Of a DNA stretch of 35,102 nt, positions 1 through 7,517 are shown one piece after another. Origin of the DNA: JAJDNW01 sp039714495 (lineage in GTDB: Bacteria; Desulfobacterota; Desulfobacteria; Desulfobacterales; B30-G6). The first letter of the stretch is position 1. Every line of letters starts with the position of its first letter. The stretch is from NCBI GenBank assembly GCA_039714495.1, contig JBDLJD010000030.1, forward strand, positions 1 through 35,102. Direction: 5' to 3'. The notes below the pieces were generated by a model. That model had not been told where the DNA came from. It saw only the letters and a list, made by a program, of their open reading frames with translations, and ran no database searches. A program made the position numbers and the translations under genes.

Positions 1-306
1 ACATTAACCGATTTATGATGCTTTAGTTCCAATCGATCATCCTTTGTTTAAGGTATGCGCCAGCGGATATCGTCAAGAGGGTGTTGGAGGAGCTTAGGGA
101 TGATGATTGAATCGATAACAATATTCGTTGATTAATAGCAGTGGTGATTGATGGAGAGATGTTCAGGTTATCACCCAGCCAAAATAACTGTGGTGTCACA
201 GCATATCTGGCATGGAAATACCCCCATATGCCGGTACAGATACCATAATTCTTACAATTTTGCAAAAAAGGGAGAATCGGTCTAACCGAAAAAGGGAGAG
301 CATACC
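1..306. other. AT-rich stretch, no supported gene
   Basis: An 80-codon frame is open on the minus strand at 23-265. It would start with TTG, has no Shine-Dalgarno and matches no family I know, so I do not call it. A short direct repeat of aaaaagggaga flanks the small hairpin TCGGT-cta-ACCGA near 275-287, just downstream of the lipoprotein gene that ends at 307. It has no U-tract, so it is not a convincing terminator. Confidence 0.4.
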
Positions 307-1785
307 CTAGTTTATTCCATAGACATATGCGAACCAGCGCCCAAAGCCATTGTATTGGATTATAACCTCCCCATCAGCAGGGTCAGATGGTTGGGGGATA
401 GGTGGTAAGATTATCTCGCTTTCAGAGAGGACATTAGACGCTTGCCAGTGAATTTTCAATTTTTTGGCTTGCGGATCAAGGCAATAGCTCATGCCTTGAT
501 ATTCCTCTATGGGATTCCAAATATCGAGTAACCGCCACTTTATTTTCATCTGTCCCTGGATTGGATCAAGTTCAGCTGGTTCAAGTACTTCGCCATAATA
601 CCAATACCATATACCATCGCGATACTTGTGTTTCTGTGCAATGTATGTGACGCTGGCTGAAGTGTAGAGATGGGGTTTATAGATATCAGCATCCTTATTT
701 ATTGGAAAAACCACAAAAATATCGTCGTTCAAAGGATCGCCGGGCGTATAGCCGGGATCGACATCGAGGCGCTGAGGACAATTATCTTTACACTCCCACC
801 AATCTCCCAACCTTGATAGAATACTAGAATGGTCACTAAAATTAACCTCTGCCTTGCCGAGGCCTAGCTCTGCACGCCAATACCATTCGACAGGACGGAT
901 ATCATCATATAGATAATTCGTATCCATTCCGTTGATATTACGGTTATCGGCGCCATTGATAATCGCCTGTCTGAATTGATCGAGTTGTGAGGCCGGTGCC
1001 AAATAATATTGAGACAAACCGTGCGTTGTGTTTTCTTGTTCAAACCAGACGTATTCAATCTGTATCGAGGGAAGTGGTCGATGGACATTGATGGTTATGT
1101 AATCCGGATAGCTGGGAACTTCTTTGCCTGTAACCTGTGGTTGCGCCATAAGGTCACCCTTGGCCAACGTAAATCGATGGGCAATCATGTTTTGTTGCTC
1201 ATCTCCTGACCAGGTTCGCGGATCACTGTTTCCGGCTTGAATTATTTTTTGAATGAATTCTTCGTGAAGTTTGCGCAGATGATCAAAATGGACGACACCA
1301 TTGTTAATATGGGCATCGATCACATACATTTCATCACCATAGTAAAAATGCTCTGAACCTAAATCCCGCTTTTTGACACTGACTATTTCAAGATTATCGA
1401 CCGGAGAACAGTAATAGGGGATTCGTGCTTCTACTTCATTTTTGTGCATACCATAGTAGTCATTTTCCAGATATGTTAATTCGTCTTTGCTCAAGGCAAC
1501 ATAGCCAACCCAATCTGCAGCAGCCTTGCCATATGCATGGCCGGTATAAGGATAAGCATGGGGGCCATATGGGAAAGCAACGGCATAAGCTACTGTCCCA
1601 TTATCATTTAAAATGGTGATTGTTCCCTGATCTGGATTAATCGTATAACTGCGAAAGGGAATAAAATCATCGCTTAAAGATCTGAAATCGGGATTTGTCT
1701 CCTCTTCTGCTCCGCACTGAATAAGAAAAAAACAGAAGAATAGACAGCACATTAGATTTAACATTACATTGGATGGAGAACGCAT
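307..1785 (-). CDS. Large lipoprotein of unknown function
   Basis: This gene encodes a 492-residue protein predicted to be an exported lipoprotein. The N-terminus is MRSPSN, then a hydrophobic stretch and a lipobox ending FLIQC-GAEE, so the mature protein should begin at that Cys. The frame extends 14 codons further upstream, but the ATG at 1785 is preferred because GGTGGGG lies just upstream and the signal peptide then starts properly. The mature part is rich in Tyr, Trp and Asp and has no motif I recognise. It contains several Cys residues (YYCSPVDN, WWECKDNCPQ, SYCLDPQ), which fits a disulfide-stabilised extracytoplasmic protein. It stands alone, facing the same way as the methyltransferase gene that begins at 2556. 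Function unknown; confidence is for the gene and its lipoprotein nature. Confidence 0.75.
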   Translation of the reverse strand: MRSPSNVMLNLMCCLFFCFFLIQCGAEEETNPDFRSLSDDFIPFRSYTINPDQGTITILNDNGTVAYAVAFPYGPHAYPYTGHAYGKAAADWVGYVALSKDELTYLENDYYGMHKNEVEARIPYYCSPVDNLEIVSVKKRDLGSEHFYYGDEMYVIDAHINNGVVHFDHLRKLHEEFIQKIIQAGNSDPRTWSGDEQQNMIAHRFTLAKGDLMAQPQVTGKEVPSYPDYITINVHRPLPSIQIEYVWFEQENTTHGLSQYYLAPASQLDQFRQAIINGADNRNINGMDTNYLYDDIRPVEWYWRAELGLGKAEVNFSDHSSILSRLGDWWECKDNCPQRLDVDPGYTPGDPLNDDIFVVFPINKDADIYKPHLYTSASVTYIAQKHKYRDGIWYWYYGEVLEPAELDPIQGQMKIKWRLLDIWNPIEEYQGMSYCLDPQAKKLKIHWQASNVLSESEIILPPIPQPSDPADGEVIIQYNGFGRWFAYVYGIN

Positions 1786-1950
1786 GTACCCCACCTTCTC
1801 CTCTCTGTGCCAATGTTGGTGCGACACATATAATTTAACTCTGATAACATATATGGTGGTTCTATCCCGCGTTTAGAATGCACTAAATCTACCGTTTTGT
1901 GGAGAGGTATCAACGGGTTTGTTGCGGTTCCTCTGATGTGCAGTTCAAAA

Positions 1951-2556
1951 TCACTCCTGTTGGAATAAGAATTCCCGAATCCCGTTGCGATAGCGAAAGC
2001 TTTTAACTACAGAAAAAGGTGTAAATAATGATATCAAAGCTCTATTATGGCGATAATACCACGGAAGATGGAGGTTGGTTTGTGGGCGCAACGATAGTCG
2101 AAAGTCATTACCGATAACAAAAGAACTTACCTCATGTGGAACGGTTTTTTTCTCAAAATCAGTGATAAATAAAAGGCCATCTCGTTTGAGCATAATCCGG
2201 CAAATTTCCGTCAGTTTTTTTGCTTCACTGTCATCGATATGTTCTACAAGATCCCAAAGGTTGATTGCGTCAAAACTATTAGGTGTATAATCTAAGTGAC
2301 GCCAAACACATTTTGTTTCCATTCCTTTATGTCGATCCTGATCGAGGCGTGTGAAAATATCACATACGTAAAGCCTCTGCACTTGCCGGGCGAAAAAATT
2401 AATATTTTCGCTGCAAACTATCCCCACATCAAGAACCAAAGCATTACGCTGTTGCCCAAATGTATCGACGATCAGTTGGAGTGTTTTACTTGTATATGCG
2501 ATGGAATCGGAATTAGGATAAGTATTAGCTGATGATCTATCGAAATTTGTGTCCAA
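1951..2556 (-). CDS. Class I SAM-dependent methyltransferase
   Basis: The 201-residue protein has the layout of a class I (type 11-like) methyltransferase. Motif I is VLDVGIVCSEN around residues 40-50, the acidic end of the next strand is LYVCDIF, then NLWDLVEHIDD, and LKRDGLLFITDFE resembles the post-motif strand. The glycine-rich loop is degenerate (DVGIVCS instead of D-x-G-x-G-x-G), so SAM binding is likely but not certain. Start is TTG at 2556, three bases after the bactofilin stop, which suggests translational coupling. AGGGAAAG at the end of the bactofilin gene can serve as ribosome-binding site. It is the last gene of a three-gene operon with the 48-aa protein and the bactofilin. The substrate is unknown. 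Confidence 0.75.
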   Translation of the reverse strand: MDTNFDRSSANTYPNSDSIAYTSKTLQLIVDTFGQQRNALVLDVGIVCSENINFFARQVQRLYVCDIFTRLDQDRHKGMETKCVWRHLDYTPNSFDAINLWDLVEHIDDSEAKKLTEICRIMLKRDGLLFITDFEKKTVPHEVSSFVIGNDFRLSLRPQTNLHLPWYYRHNRALISLFTPFSVVKSFRYRNGIREFLFQQE

Positions 2557-2559
2557 AAA

Positions 2560-3120
2560 TCACTTTCCCTTGCTGGCTTCAACCGGTGGAATGATAGATA
2601 CGTGTTCCCCTTTAGACCCGGTTTTGTTGATTTGCTTATCCACAAGATCATTTTTCTTATGCGGTTGCAGACCCAATTCAATTTCGCCCTTGAAAAAAGC
2701 CCCATCTTCTATTGATATACTGTTCGCTTTGATTGAACCATAGAAGTCGGCATCTTTAGTGATTTCCACCATTCCCTGAGCATTAACTTTGCCATGCAAA
2801 AGACCGCTGATTACTACATCATTAGCGCGTATTTCACCCTCAACCCGTCCTTTAGGACCCACCTCAAAATTATGCTTTTCTATTTTGACATCACCTTTCA
2901 TCACCCCTTCAATTATTAAATTTCCTGCACCCCGAACGATGCCCTCAATAATAATATTTTCGCCAATAGTCGTCTTTTCACTATTTGATGAATTGATTGA
3001 ACCGTGTGAAAGTTCTTTCCCGCCAACAGTCTTTTTAGAAACCGCTGTGGAATCTGTTGTTGAATCATTTTCGACATCTAATTTAAGGTCAGTTTTGGAT
3101 TTTTTGCCTTGCTTAAACAT
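2560..3120 (-). CDS. Bactofilin (polymer-forming cytoskeletal protein)
   Basis: The 186-residue protein contains a central bactofilin (DUF583) domain at about residues 50-150. The short repeating beta-helix turns are visible: IIIEGIVRGAGNLIIEGVMKG, VEGEIRANDVVISGLLHGKV, and then a turn with DFYGSIKANSISIEDGAFFKGEIEL. Both flanks are hydrophilic and Lys/Ser-rich, as usual for these filament formers. Bactofilins polymerise without nucleotides, often at the membrane, and organise cell-shape or envelope enzymes. A strong AGGAGG site lies just before the ATG at 3120. It follows an Arg-rich 48-aa gene and precedes a methyltransferase gene on the same strand, all apparently from one promoter at 3413-3441. 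Confidence 0.93.
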   Translation of the reverse strand: MFKQGKKSKTDLKLDVENDSTTDSTAVSKKTVGGKELSHGSINSSNSEKTTIGENIIIEGIVRGAGNLIIEGVMKGDVKIEKHNFEVGPKGRVEGEIRANDVVISGLLHGKVNAQGMVEITKDADFYGSIKANSISIEDGAFFKGEIELGLQPHKKNDLVDKQINKTGSKGEHVSIIPPVEASKGK

Positions 3121-3203
3121 GTAACCTCCTTCGGTTAGAATATTAGGTTTTATTTAAATGAGCTAAATATTTTCAAGGCGTTTTGCCGATTTTAATGCCG
3201 TTT

Positions 3204-3350
3204 TCATTTTTTTTGTCCTTTTTTCCTCCTGTCATCGTCACTTCTCCGGTATCTAACACCTCTTTTTTCTGGACCATTGTATGAAGAAGTGCCACCTTTT
3301 CTTCTATCAGAAATGATTCTACGTTTTTGGTTGCTTCGTTTGTCAGCCAT
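3204..3350 (-). CDS. 48-aa Arg/Lys-rich protein carrying the RR-DRR module
   Basis: A short frame of 48 codons plus TGA, beginning MADKRSNQKRR and ending DDDRRKKGQKK. Residues 10-42 match a module also present at 12693-12791 and 27013-27096: RR-x3-DRR-x6-Y-x-G-P-E-[RK]-R-x4-RR, here RRIISDRR, then YNGPEKR, then YRRSDDDRR. That match at exact spacing is the main evidence that the gene is real. An AGGA lies about 7 bases before the ATG, and a promoter with a perfect TATAAT lies about 60 bases upstream. It is the first gene of the bactofilin operon, 83 bases before the bactofilin start. There is no signal peptide or membrane segment, so it should be cytoplasmic. The high positive charge could suit nucleic acid, phospholipid or an acidic partner, but that is speculation. 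Confidence 0.75.
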   Translation of the reverse strand: MADKRSNQKRRIISDRRKGGTSSYNGPEKRGVRYRRSDDDRRKKGQKK

Positions 3351-3412
3351 GTTAAATCCTAAAATAATAATTTTGATTTGCGGTAATACAAAAAGTCATT
3401 GGATTTTGATTT

Positions 3413-3441
3413 ATTATATGCGGTTTAATACAAAATTGCAA
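3413..3441 (-). promoter_or_regulatory. Sigma-70-type promoter of the bactofilin operon
   Basis: On the minus strand, TTGCAA (3436-3441) and TATAAT (3413-3418) are separated by exactly 17 bases. The -10 box is perfect and the -35 box matches 4 of 6 positions. Transcription would start near 3406, about 55 bases before the ATG of the 48-aa gene. An imperfect direct repeat (gcggtaatacaaaa and gcggtttaatacaaaa) surrounds the promoter and may be an operator. Confidence 0.6.
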
Positions 3442-3896
3442 TAATTGCCTAATCCGGCATTAATGGCAGAAGCACAGCAGATTCAACACGCTCGAAATAT
3501 CCATATCTTGTGGTTTTTAAAAATTCCTGATATTGTGCGTTCAAATATGAATCAGACTCTAACTAAACCTGATCTTCCAAAATACCAGCCCACTATACGC
3601 TTGGTTCAGTCTTCTGTTTTTACGTTTGACAATAACTCCACTATCCTTGAGTTTGATGAAACTAAACAATAATGCAAGTATTGTTGAATCAAACATTCGA
3701 ATGGATGGGCTTTAAAATGAGTGTCTTATGCCGATCCGCATAACATGCCGAGCTAAATGGACCAACCAACGGAAATAGTATGAGTCCCAAGGGGTTAAGT
3801 CATCTTTTTCAGAGTTCCTGAAGGTGTCTTATAGGGACAAAAGCGAGAAATCCGGCCTCTTATGCGGGTCAATCTAATTATTGTTATCTTCTGAAA
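3442..3896. other. AT-rich intergenic stretch, no confident gene
   Basis: A 75-codon plus-strand frame (3445-3672) runs from a TTG without Shine-Dalgarno. Its product matches nothing I recognise and it overlaps the promoter region of the bactofilin operon, so I do not call it a gene. The rest, up to the acetyltransferase start, holds only a weak hairpin TTATGC-cgatcc-GCATAA near 3727-3744. Confidence 0.35.
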
Positions 3897-4355
3897 ATGA
3901 AAAACATCTCATTCGAACTTGCTACTGAAGATGATTTAAAAGAATTGACTTCCATATCTATTAAATCCTTCCATTCAGATATAAAGATCGGAGCAGATAT
4001 CTTAAAAGGCCCGCCTGGGTATAATTCTTTGGAATTTCACAAAAAAATGCTTAAAAAAGCATATGCTTTCTATAAAATCACAACAAATGGAAGTATAGTC
4101 GGGGCCTTCTGGTTCATGAAAGAAGAAAATAACACGGCTTATTTGTACCGAATTTTTGTCAATCCTGATTGTCACAGGCAGGGAATTGGAGAAAAAGCAT
4201 TTGGTTTTTTATTCAATACTTTTCCTGAAATAAAAAACTGGGAACTGAAAACACCCAAGTGGAATAAAAGAACACCAAAATTTTATAATAAGGTGGGGTT
4301 TAAGATCACAAGGGAAGATGAAAGATTCAATTATTTCGGAAAAAGAATAGAATAA
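3897..4355 (+). CDS. GNAT family N-acetyltransferase
   Basis: The 152-residue protein is a GCN5-related acetyltransferase, transferring an acetyl group from acetyl-CoA to an amine. The order is typical: N-terminal FELATEDDLKELTSISIKSF, a central strand GSIVGAFWFMKEENNTAYLYRIFVNPD, then motif A with the acetyl-CoA pyrophosphate loop CHRQGIGEKAFGFLF (Q/R-x-x-G-x-G/A). The C-terminal FYNKVGFKITRED has the Y-x-x-x-GF signature of motif B. The ATG at 3897 has no obvious Shine-Dalgarno. The gene stands alone, converges on a decayed minus-strand gene, and is AT-rich like its surroundings. Substrate unknown. Confidence 0.88.
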   Translation: MKNISFELATEDDLKELTSISIKSFHSDIKIGADILKGPPGYNSLEFHKKMLKKAYAFYKITTNGSIVGAFWFMKEENNTAYLYRIFVNPDCHRQGIGEKAFGFLFNTFPEIKNWELKTPKWNKRTPKFYNKVGFKITREDERFNYFGKRIE

Positions 4356-4489
4356 CAATTATTTAAGATAACCAGTCGTTCCACCAGACTTGGTCCACTA
4401 CGCGGCCCAAGCTGGTGAACTTTCCGTTCAACTCATGTATTATTATCCTATGTTCTCTGACCTCTGGTCCTTCGTTCTCTGCAGGCTCG

Positions 4490-5119
4490 TCAACTGCCTT
4501 GCTTGATTCCGCTGATTTCCTGACTATAAATACAGAAATTGGCTCCCTCGTTGGCGGTAACCACGTCCGTCCCGGAAAAGGTGTTGCCGGAAGGATCCAT
4601 GGTAAAAGAGCCACTGACAAAGTATGAAACACCGTCATCCACCCATGTTCCGTAAAAGTTGTATAAACTGCCGACGATGGCGCCGTTGAACAGATTGCCG
4701 TCCTCAGTGGTGAACTTGAAGCTGCTGCCGATGACAACTATCTCGATGGTGTCGGTATCGGTTGCATCCAGGTCGCAGGTCGTATTTGTCTGAACCGAAC
4801 CTAGGTCGTTGACCAGAGTGAGCGACCAGGTGCTGGAATCTCCACCCGTTCCCGGGCCTGAACCACCTTCATCGTTATCATCATCGTCTTCGAAACAGGC
4901 CACGATATCGCCGATGACAACAAGGGAGCTGTCATCGCCGAAATTGATTTCATAGGCGTTGCCGTCTCCATCTTCAAAGTCCCAGGCTCCAACAATATTA
5001 CCGGCCGTACCGCCTTCCCTCATCCAGGTCATTTCGTCATCGCTACCTTCATCCCAGACCATTGTATTGGCAAGAATCGAACTCACATCAATATTAAGAT
5101 AAGCAAATTGATTGAAGAT
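4490..5119 (-). pseudogene. Truncated acidic secreted protein
   Basis: The open frame runs from just after a TAA at 5120-5122 down to 4490. A GTG at 5086 would give 198 residues, but coherent protein-like sequence (FAYLNID) continues upstream of it to the stop. That points to a lost 5' end including the signal peptide. The product has two similar beta-rich halves (GAWDFEDGDGNAYEINF and YNFYGTWVDDGVSYFVSGSF) joined by a linker with a run of Asp and Gly/Ser. It resembles extracytoplasmic lipoprotein repeat domains of Desulfobacterota, though I cannot name the family. Two Cys (VACFED, NFCIYS) may form a disulfide. It could still be expressed from the GTG, but no Shine-Dalgarno is seen. Confidence 0.55.
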
Positions 5120-5247
5120 TTAAATAGTTTAAATGTGTCCCATGAAAGCCCTCAACTTTTCCTCAATGGTTTGGTGGTAAGGGGAGTGAGGCTATCTCCC
5201 CGTATCGCCCGGCCTTAGGCTATCCTTTGGTATGTGTTATGAATTAC

Positions 5248-5270
5248 ATATTACAGAAGTTGTGTAATAT
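5248..5270 (+). promoter_or_regulatory. Candidate enhancer site for a sigma-54 activator
   Basis: ATATTACA and TGTAATAT form a perfect 8-bp inverted repeat with a 7-base spacer. The centre lies about 106 bases upstream of the GG of the sigma-54 promoter at 5364-5379, within the usual distance for an upstream activating sequence bound by a NtrC-type enhancer-binding protein. Assignment rests on symmetry and position only. Confidence 0.45.
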
Positions 5271-5363
5271 GGTTCACATTTGGAAAATTTCTGATGGTTT
5301 TCAAATAAGCCGAAAAGCTATTATTTATATATGTTTCAGTAGGTTTCAAAGATTTGTTGGGGT

Positions 5364-5379
5364 TGGCACCTATCTTGCT
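5364..5379 (+). promoter_or_regulatory. Sigma-54 (-24/-12) promoter
   Basis: TGGCAC-ctatc-TTGCT matches the RpoN consensus TGGCACG-N4-TTGC[AT]. The invariant GG (5365-5366) and GC (5377-5378) are separated by exactly 10 bases. Transcription should start near 5390, some 37 bases before the ATG of the 22-aa peptide gene. An inverted repeat about 106 bases upstream can act as the enhancer. Confidence 0.75.
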
Positions 5380-5426
5380 TCTATGACCACTAGATAATAA
5401 TTATTAACGGAATTGAGGAGCCAAAA

Positions 5427-5495
5427 ATGACAGCTTTGACTTTAGCAAGTATCGGTTTAATAGGAATTGCAATTATCGCAAGAAAATCATCGTAG
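5427..5495 (+). CDS. 22-aa hydrophobic peptide from a sigma-54 unit
   Basis: The frame encodes MTALTLASIGLIGIAIIARK plus SS: one hydrophobic helix long enough to cross a membrane, ending in Arg-Lys. A strong GAGGAG lies 7 bases before the ATG, a consensus sigma-54 promoter lies 50 bases upstream, and an intrinsic terminator begins 33 bases after the stop. The transcription unit therefore seems to make nothing else. The helix plus basic tail resembles the C-terminal part of PEP-CTERM-type sorting signals, which are known to be under sigma-54 control through PrsK/PrsR in exosortase systems. Two readings remain: a genuine membrane micropeptide, or the leftover of a surface-protein gene whose middle was deleted in frame. 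A LamG remnant 110 bases downstream keeps the second reading open. Confidence 0.55.
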   Translation: MTALTLASIGLIGIAIIARKSS

Positions 5496-5528
5496 AGACA
5501 ACAACCTAATAATTTATCCAAGAGCGTG

Positions 5529-5561
5529 AGCAGGGTCAATTATGGCCCTGCTTTGGTTTTT
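5529..5561 (+). terminator. Intrinsic terminator of the 22-aa peptide unit
   Basis: AGCAGGGTC pairs with GGCCCTGCT (9 bp with one G-U) around the loop AATTAT, followed by TTGGTTTTT. It lies 33 bases after the peptide stop codon and closes the sigma-54 unit. Confidence 0.8.
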
Positions 5562-5604
5562 GGATTCTCCTCGTGTCGGACCCTACCTCTATTTTTCATT
5601 TTTT

Positions 5605-5712
5605 CATTACAATGGTACTATCGACGAAGTCGCAGTCTACGCAGCGGTTCTTCCTGAAACGCATATTGTGCAGCACTTCAATGGTGGTGATACCGGACTA
5701 GAAATTGGCTAA
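5605..5712 (+). pseudogene. LamG-domain C-terminal remnant
   Basis: Read from 5605 to the TAA at 5710-5712, the frame gives HYNGTIDEVAVYAAVLPE followed by THIVQHFNGGDTGLEIG. This is the characteristic end of a LamG/concanavalin-A-like domain (F-N-G-x-I-D-E-V-x-V-Y-N-x-x-L-s-x-x-x-I). Nothing upstream supplies the rest of the domain, a start codon or a ribosome-binding site; the frame runs back into the terminator at 5529-5561. It is best seen as the tail of a lost extracellular protein gene. Confidence 0.7.
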
Positions 5713-5746
5713 CCTTATGATAATGAGCAGTATAAATCTTTATAGC

Positions 5747-7312
5747 CTACTGACTAGGTACTGTGCCAGGAGTGATTATTACATCGATACGGCGATTCAT
5801 TGCACGGCCCTCCAGTGTCTTGTTGGAAGCCAAGGGGCGAGAAGAACCGTATCCCTGAGATATAATTTTATCGTCAGCAATCGTTTTATTAGCTATAAGA
5901 TAATCGCGGACGGCCTTCGCACGTTTCTGGGACAATTTTTGATTGCTTTCGTTATCGCCGATACTATCAGTGTGCCCTTCTACCACTACAGACGGATCGT
6001 CAAATGTCTTTATCGCCTCTTGAACCTTGCTCAAAAGCTGGAAATTTTCCGGAATGATAATAGCATTTCCTGAAGGAAATTGAATTCCTTTCAGTTGAAT
6101 AATCAATTGGTTACCTCTTTTATACACATCGGCTTCATCGGCACCAAAGGCATGCTGTATTTCAATAAACTTCTGGCTGAATTTTCTTTCCTCCTCTAAC
6201 TTTCGTGCCGTTTCTGCCTGTTCCGCCTGAATTTGCTTTTTTTCTTTCATCATCTGGGTTTCTCTGGCTTTTTGATCTGCCAGAAGAACTTCCTTGTCTT
6301 TCTGATCCTCTAAGGATTTAGCCTCTAGTACTGCCAAGGCAGCTTTGGTTTCTGCAAGCTCCTGCTGCGTGAATACGAGCTTTTTTGATGTTTGCTTGTT
6401 GTTATTCTGCAAGGCTCCTATGGATAGTAGAATATTTCCGACCTGGTCGCCCATGTGCTGATCCCTTGAGTCCCTCGCGACCAATTGTGTTGTGATCTTG
6501 CTTATAAAATCTTCAGTCCAGAGCAGTTTTTCTTCAGGATTCAATTTATCAAGCGATTTGCTTTGGGAGGTTAAAACAAGTGCTCGGTTTGCATAAAACA
6601 GGCTTTCCTTGGCCATGACTTGCATTCTATCTTTGTCATACCTGTTATTGGTGATAAATTTATCGGTTTCGCTAAGGCGTTTCTGCGCAACATTAAATGA
6701 CCGGGGCGCATACTTTTTTGCATCATTTTTTTCTGCTTTGGATAAAACCTTTCTAGCCTCGCCAATGGTTTCATTCTTAATCGCCATAAGTTCCAGGCGC
6801 CGATAAGCCTCATCCACTTTGGCGTCATTTTTCTTTGTGTAATTGATATTGTTTTTTTCAATGGCCTCGGTTAGCTTTAGAAACTGTCCTTCAACGTTGG
6901 CGAACTCTTTCTCAAGTTTAGCAGCTCCTGCAAGATGCGCCATGCGCCGACTTTCAATTACCTGGGGCAACATAGTCCTGGCGACTTTTGCATTTTCTTT
7001 GGCATCATCTAGATGTCCGCGTGCATCCGTTGCGTTTTCCAAAATGGATGAAATCTGTTTTCCTTTTTCTGCTCCGTTTTTGGCTTTATTAAACGATGCT
7101 TCGGCTTTGGCAAACGAACCAGGAGATAACACATCAATCTGTTTTTGCCTTGCCTGGTCCATCTCACTTTCTAATTCGCTGATTTCATTGATGGTATTTT
7201 CCATCGACACAGTCTGTTGTATCGCAGACTGAGTCGTGGTCGACGCACACCCGCTTAGAACTGTAAGCAGTGACAATGAAATGATAGAAATAAAAGCTGG
7301 TATTTTCTTCAT
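5747..7312 (-). CDS. OmpA-family lipoprotein with DUF4398-like region
   Basis: The 521-residue lipoprotein should attach to the outer membrane and bind peptidoglycan. It starts MKKIPAFISIISL with lipobox LLTVLSGC at about residues 16-23. Residues 30-260 form long helices rich in Ala, Lys and Glu (ARQKQIDVLSPGSFAKAEASFNKAKNGAEKG), as in DUF4398-type helical domains. A coiled coil follows (ETKAALAVLEAKSLEDQKDKE to about residue 385). The C-terminal OmpA domain contains VVVEGHTDSIGDNESNQKLSQ, then KRAKAVRDYLI, with the conserved Asp and Arg that contact diaminopimelate, and ends GRAMNRRIDVII. Probable job: anchoring the outer membrane to the wall, or a structural envelope role. It is transcribed alone and convergent with the LamG remnant. 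Confidence 0.9.
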   Translation of the reverse strand: MKKIPAFISIISLSLLTVLSGCASTTTQSAIQQTVSMENTINEISELESEMDQARQKQIDVLSPGSFAKAEASFNKAKNGAEKGKQISSILENATDARGHLDDAKENAKVARTMLPQVIESRRMAHLAGAAKLEKEFANVEGQFLKLTEAIEKNNINYTKKNDAKVDEAYRRLELMAIKNETIGEARKVLSKAEKNDAKKYAPRSFNVAQKRLSETDKFITNNRYDKDRMQVMAKESLFYANRALVLTSQSKSLDKLNPEEKLLWTEDFISKITTQLVARDSRDQHMGDQVGNILLSIGALQNNNKQTSKKLVFTQQELAETKAALAVLEAKSLEDQKDKEVLLADQKARETQMMKEKKQIQAEQAETARKLEEERKFSQKFIEIQHAFGADEADVYKRGNQLIIQLKGIQFPSGNAIIIPENFQLLSKVQEAIKTFDDPSVVVEGHTDSIGDNESNQKLSQKRAKAVRDYLIANKTIADDKIISQGYGSSRPLASNKTLEGRAMNRRIDVIITPGTVPSQ

Positions 7313-7517
7313 TCGTTCTCCCCTTCATTGTTGTATGGGTTAATTTATGGTTAAGAGGTTTATCCCAATATTTGCATCCTCCTTACCATTGGTAGTGTCC
7401 TAATGAATACTATATCACATGGGTTTGAATAAACAATAAATCTCTTGTAAACATACCACATATTGTGTATATGCTACGGCATAACAACAAGCCACATTTC
7501 TAAAGGTTGCATAAAGA

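Noticed and set aside
23..265. 80-codon minus-strand frame
   Set aside because: TTG start, no ribosome-binding site, no recognisable similarity or compositional support.
3445..3672. 75-codon plus-strand frame
   Set aside because: No Shine-Dalgarno, no recognisable motifs, and it starts within a few bases of the oppositely directed promoter.
5261..5278. CRP-like TGTG-N10-CACA site
   Set aside because: Spacing is 18 rather than 16 and the perfect ATATTACA/TGTAATAT repeat explains the symmetry better.
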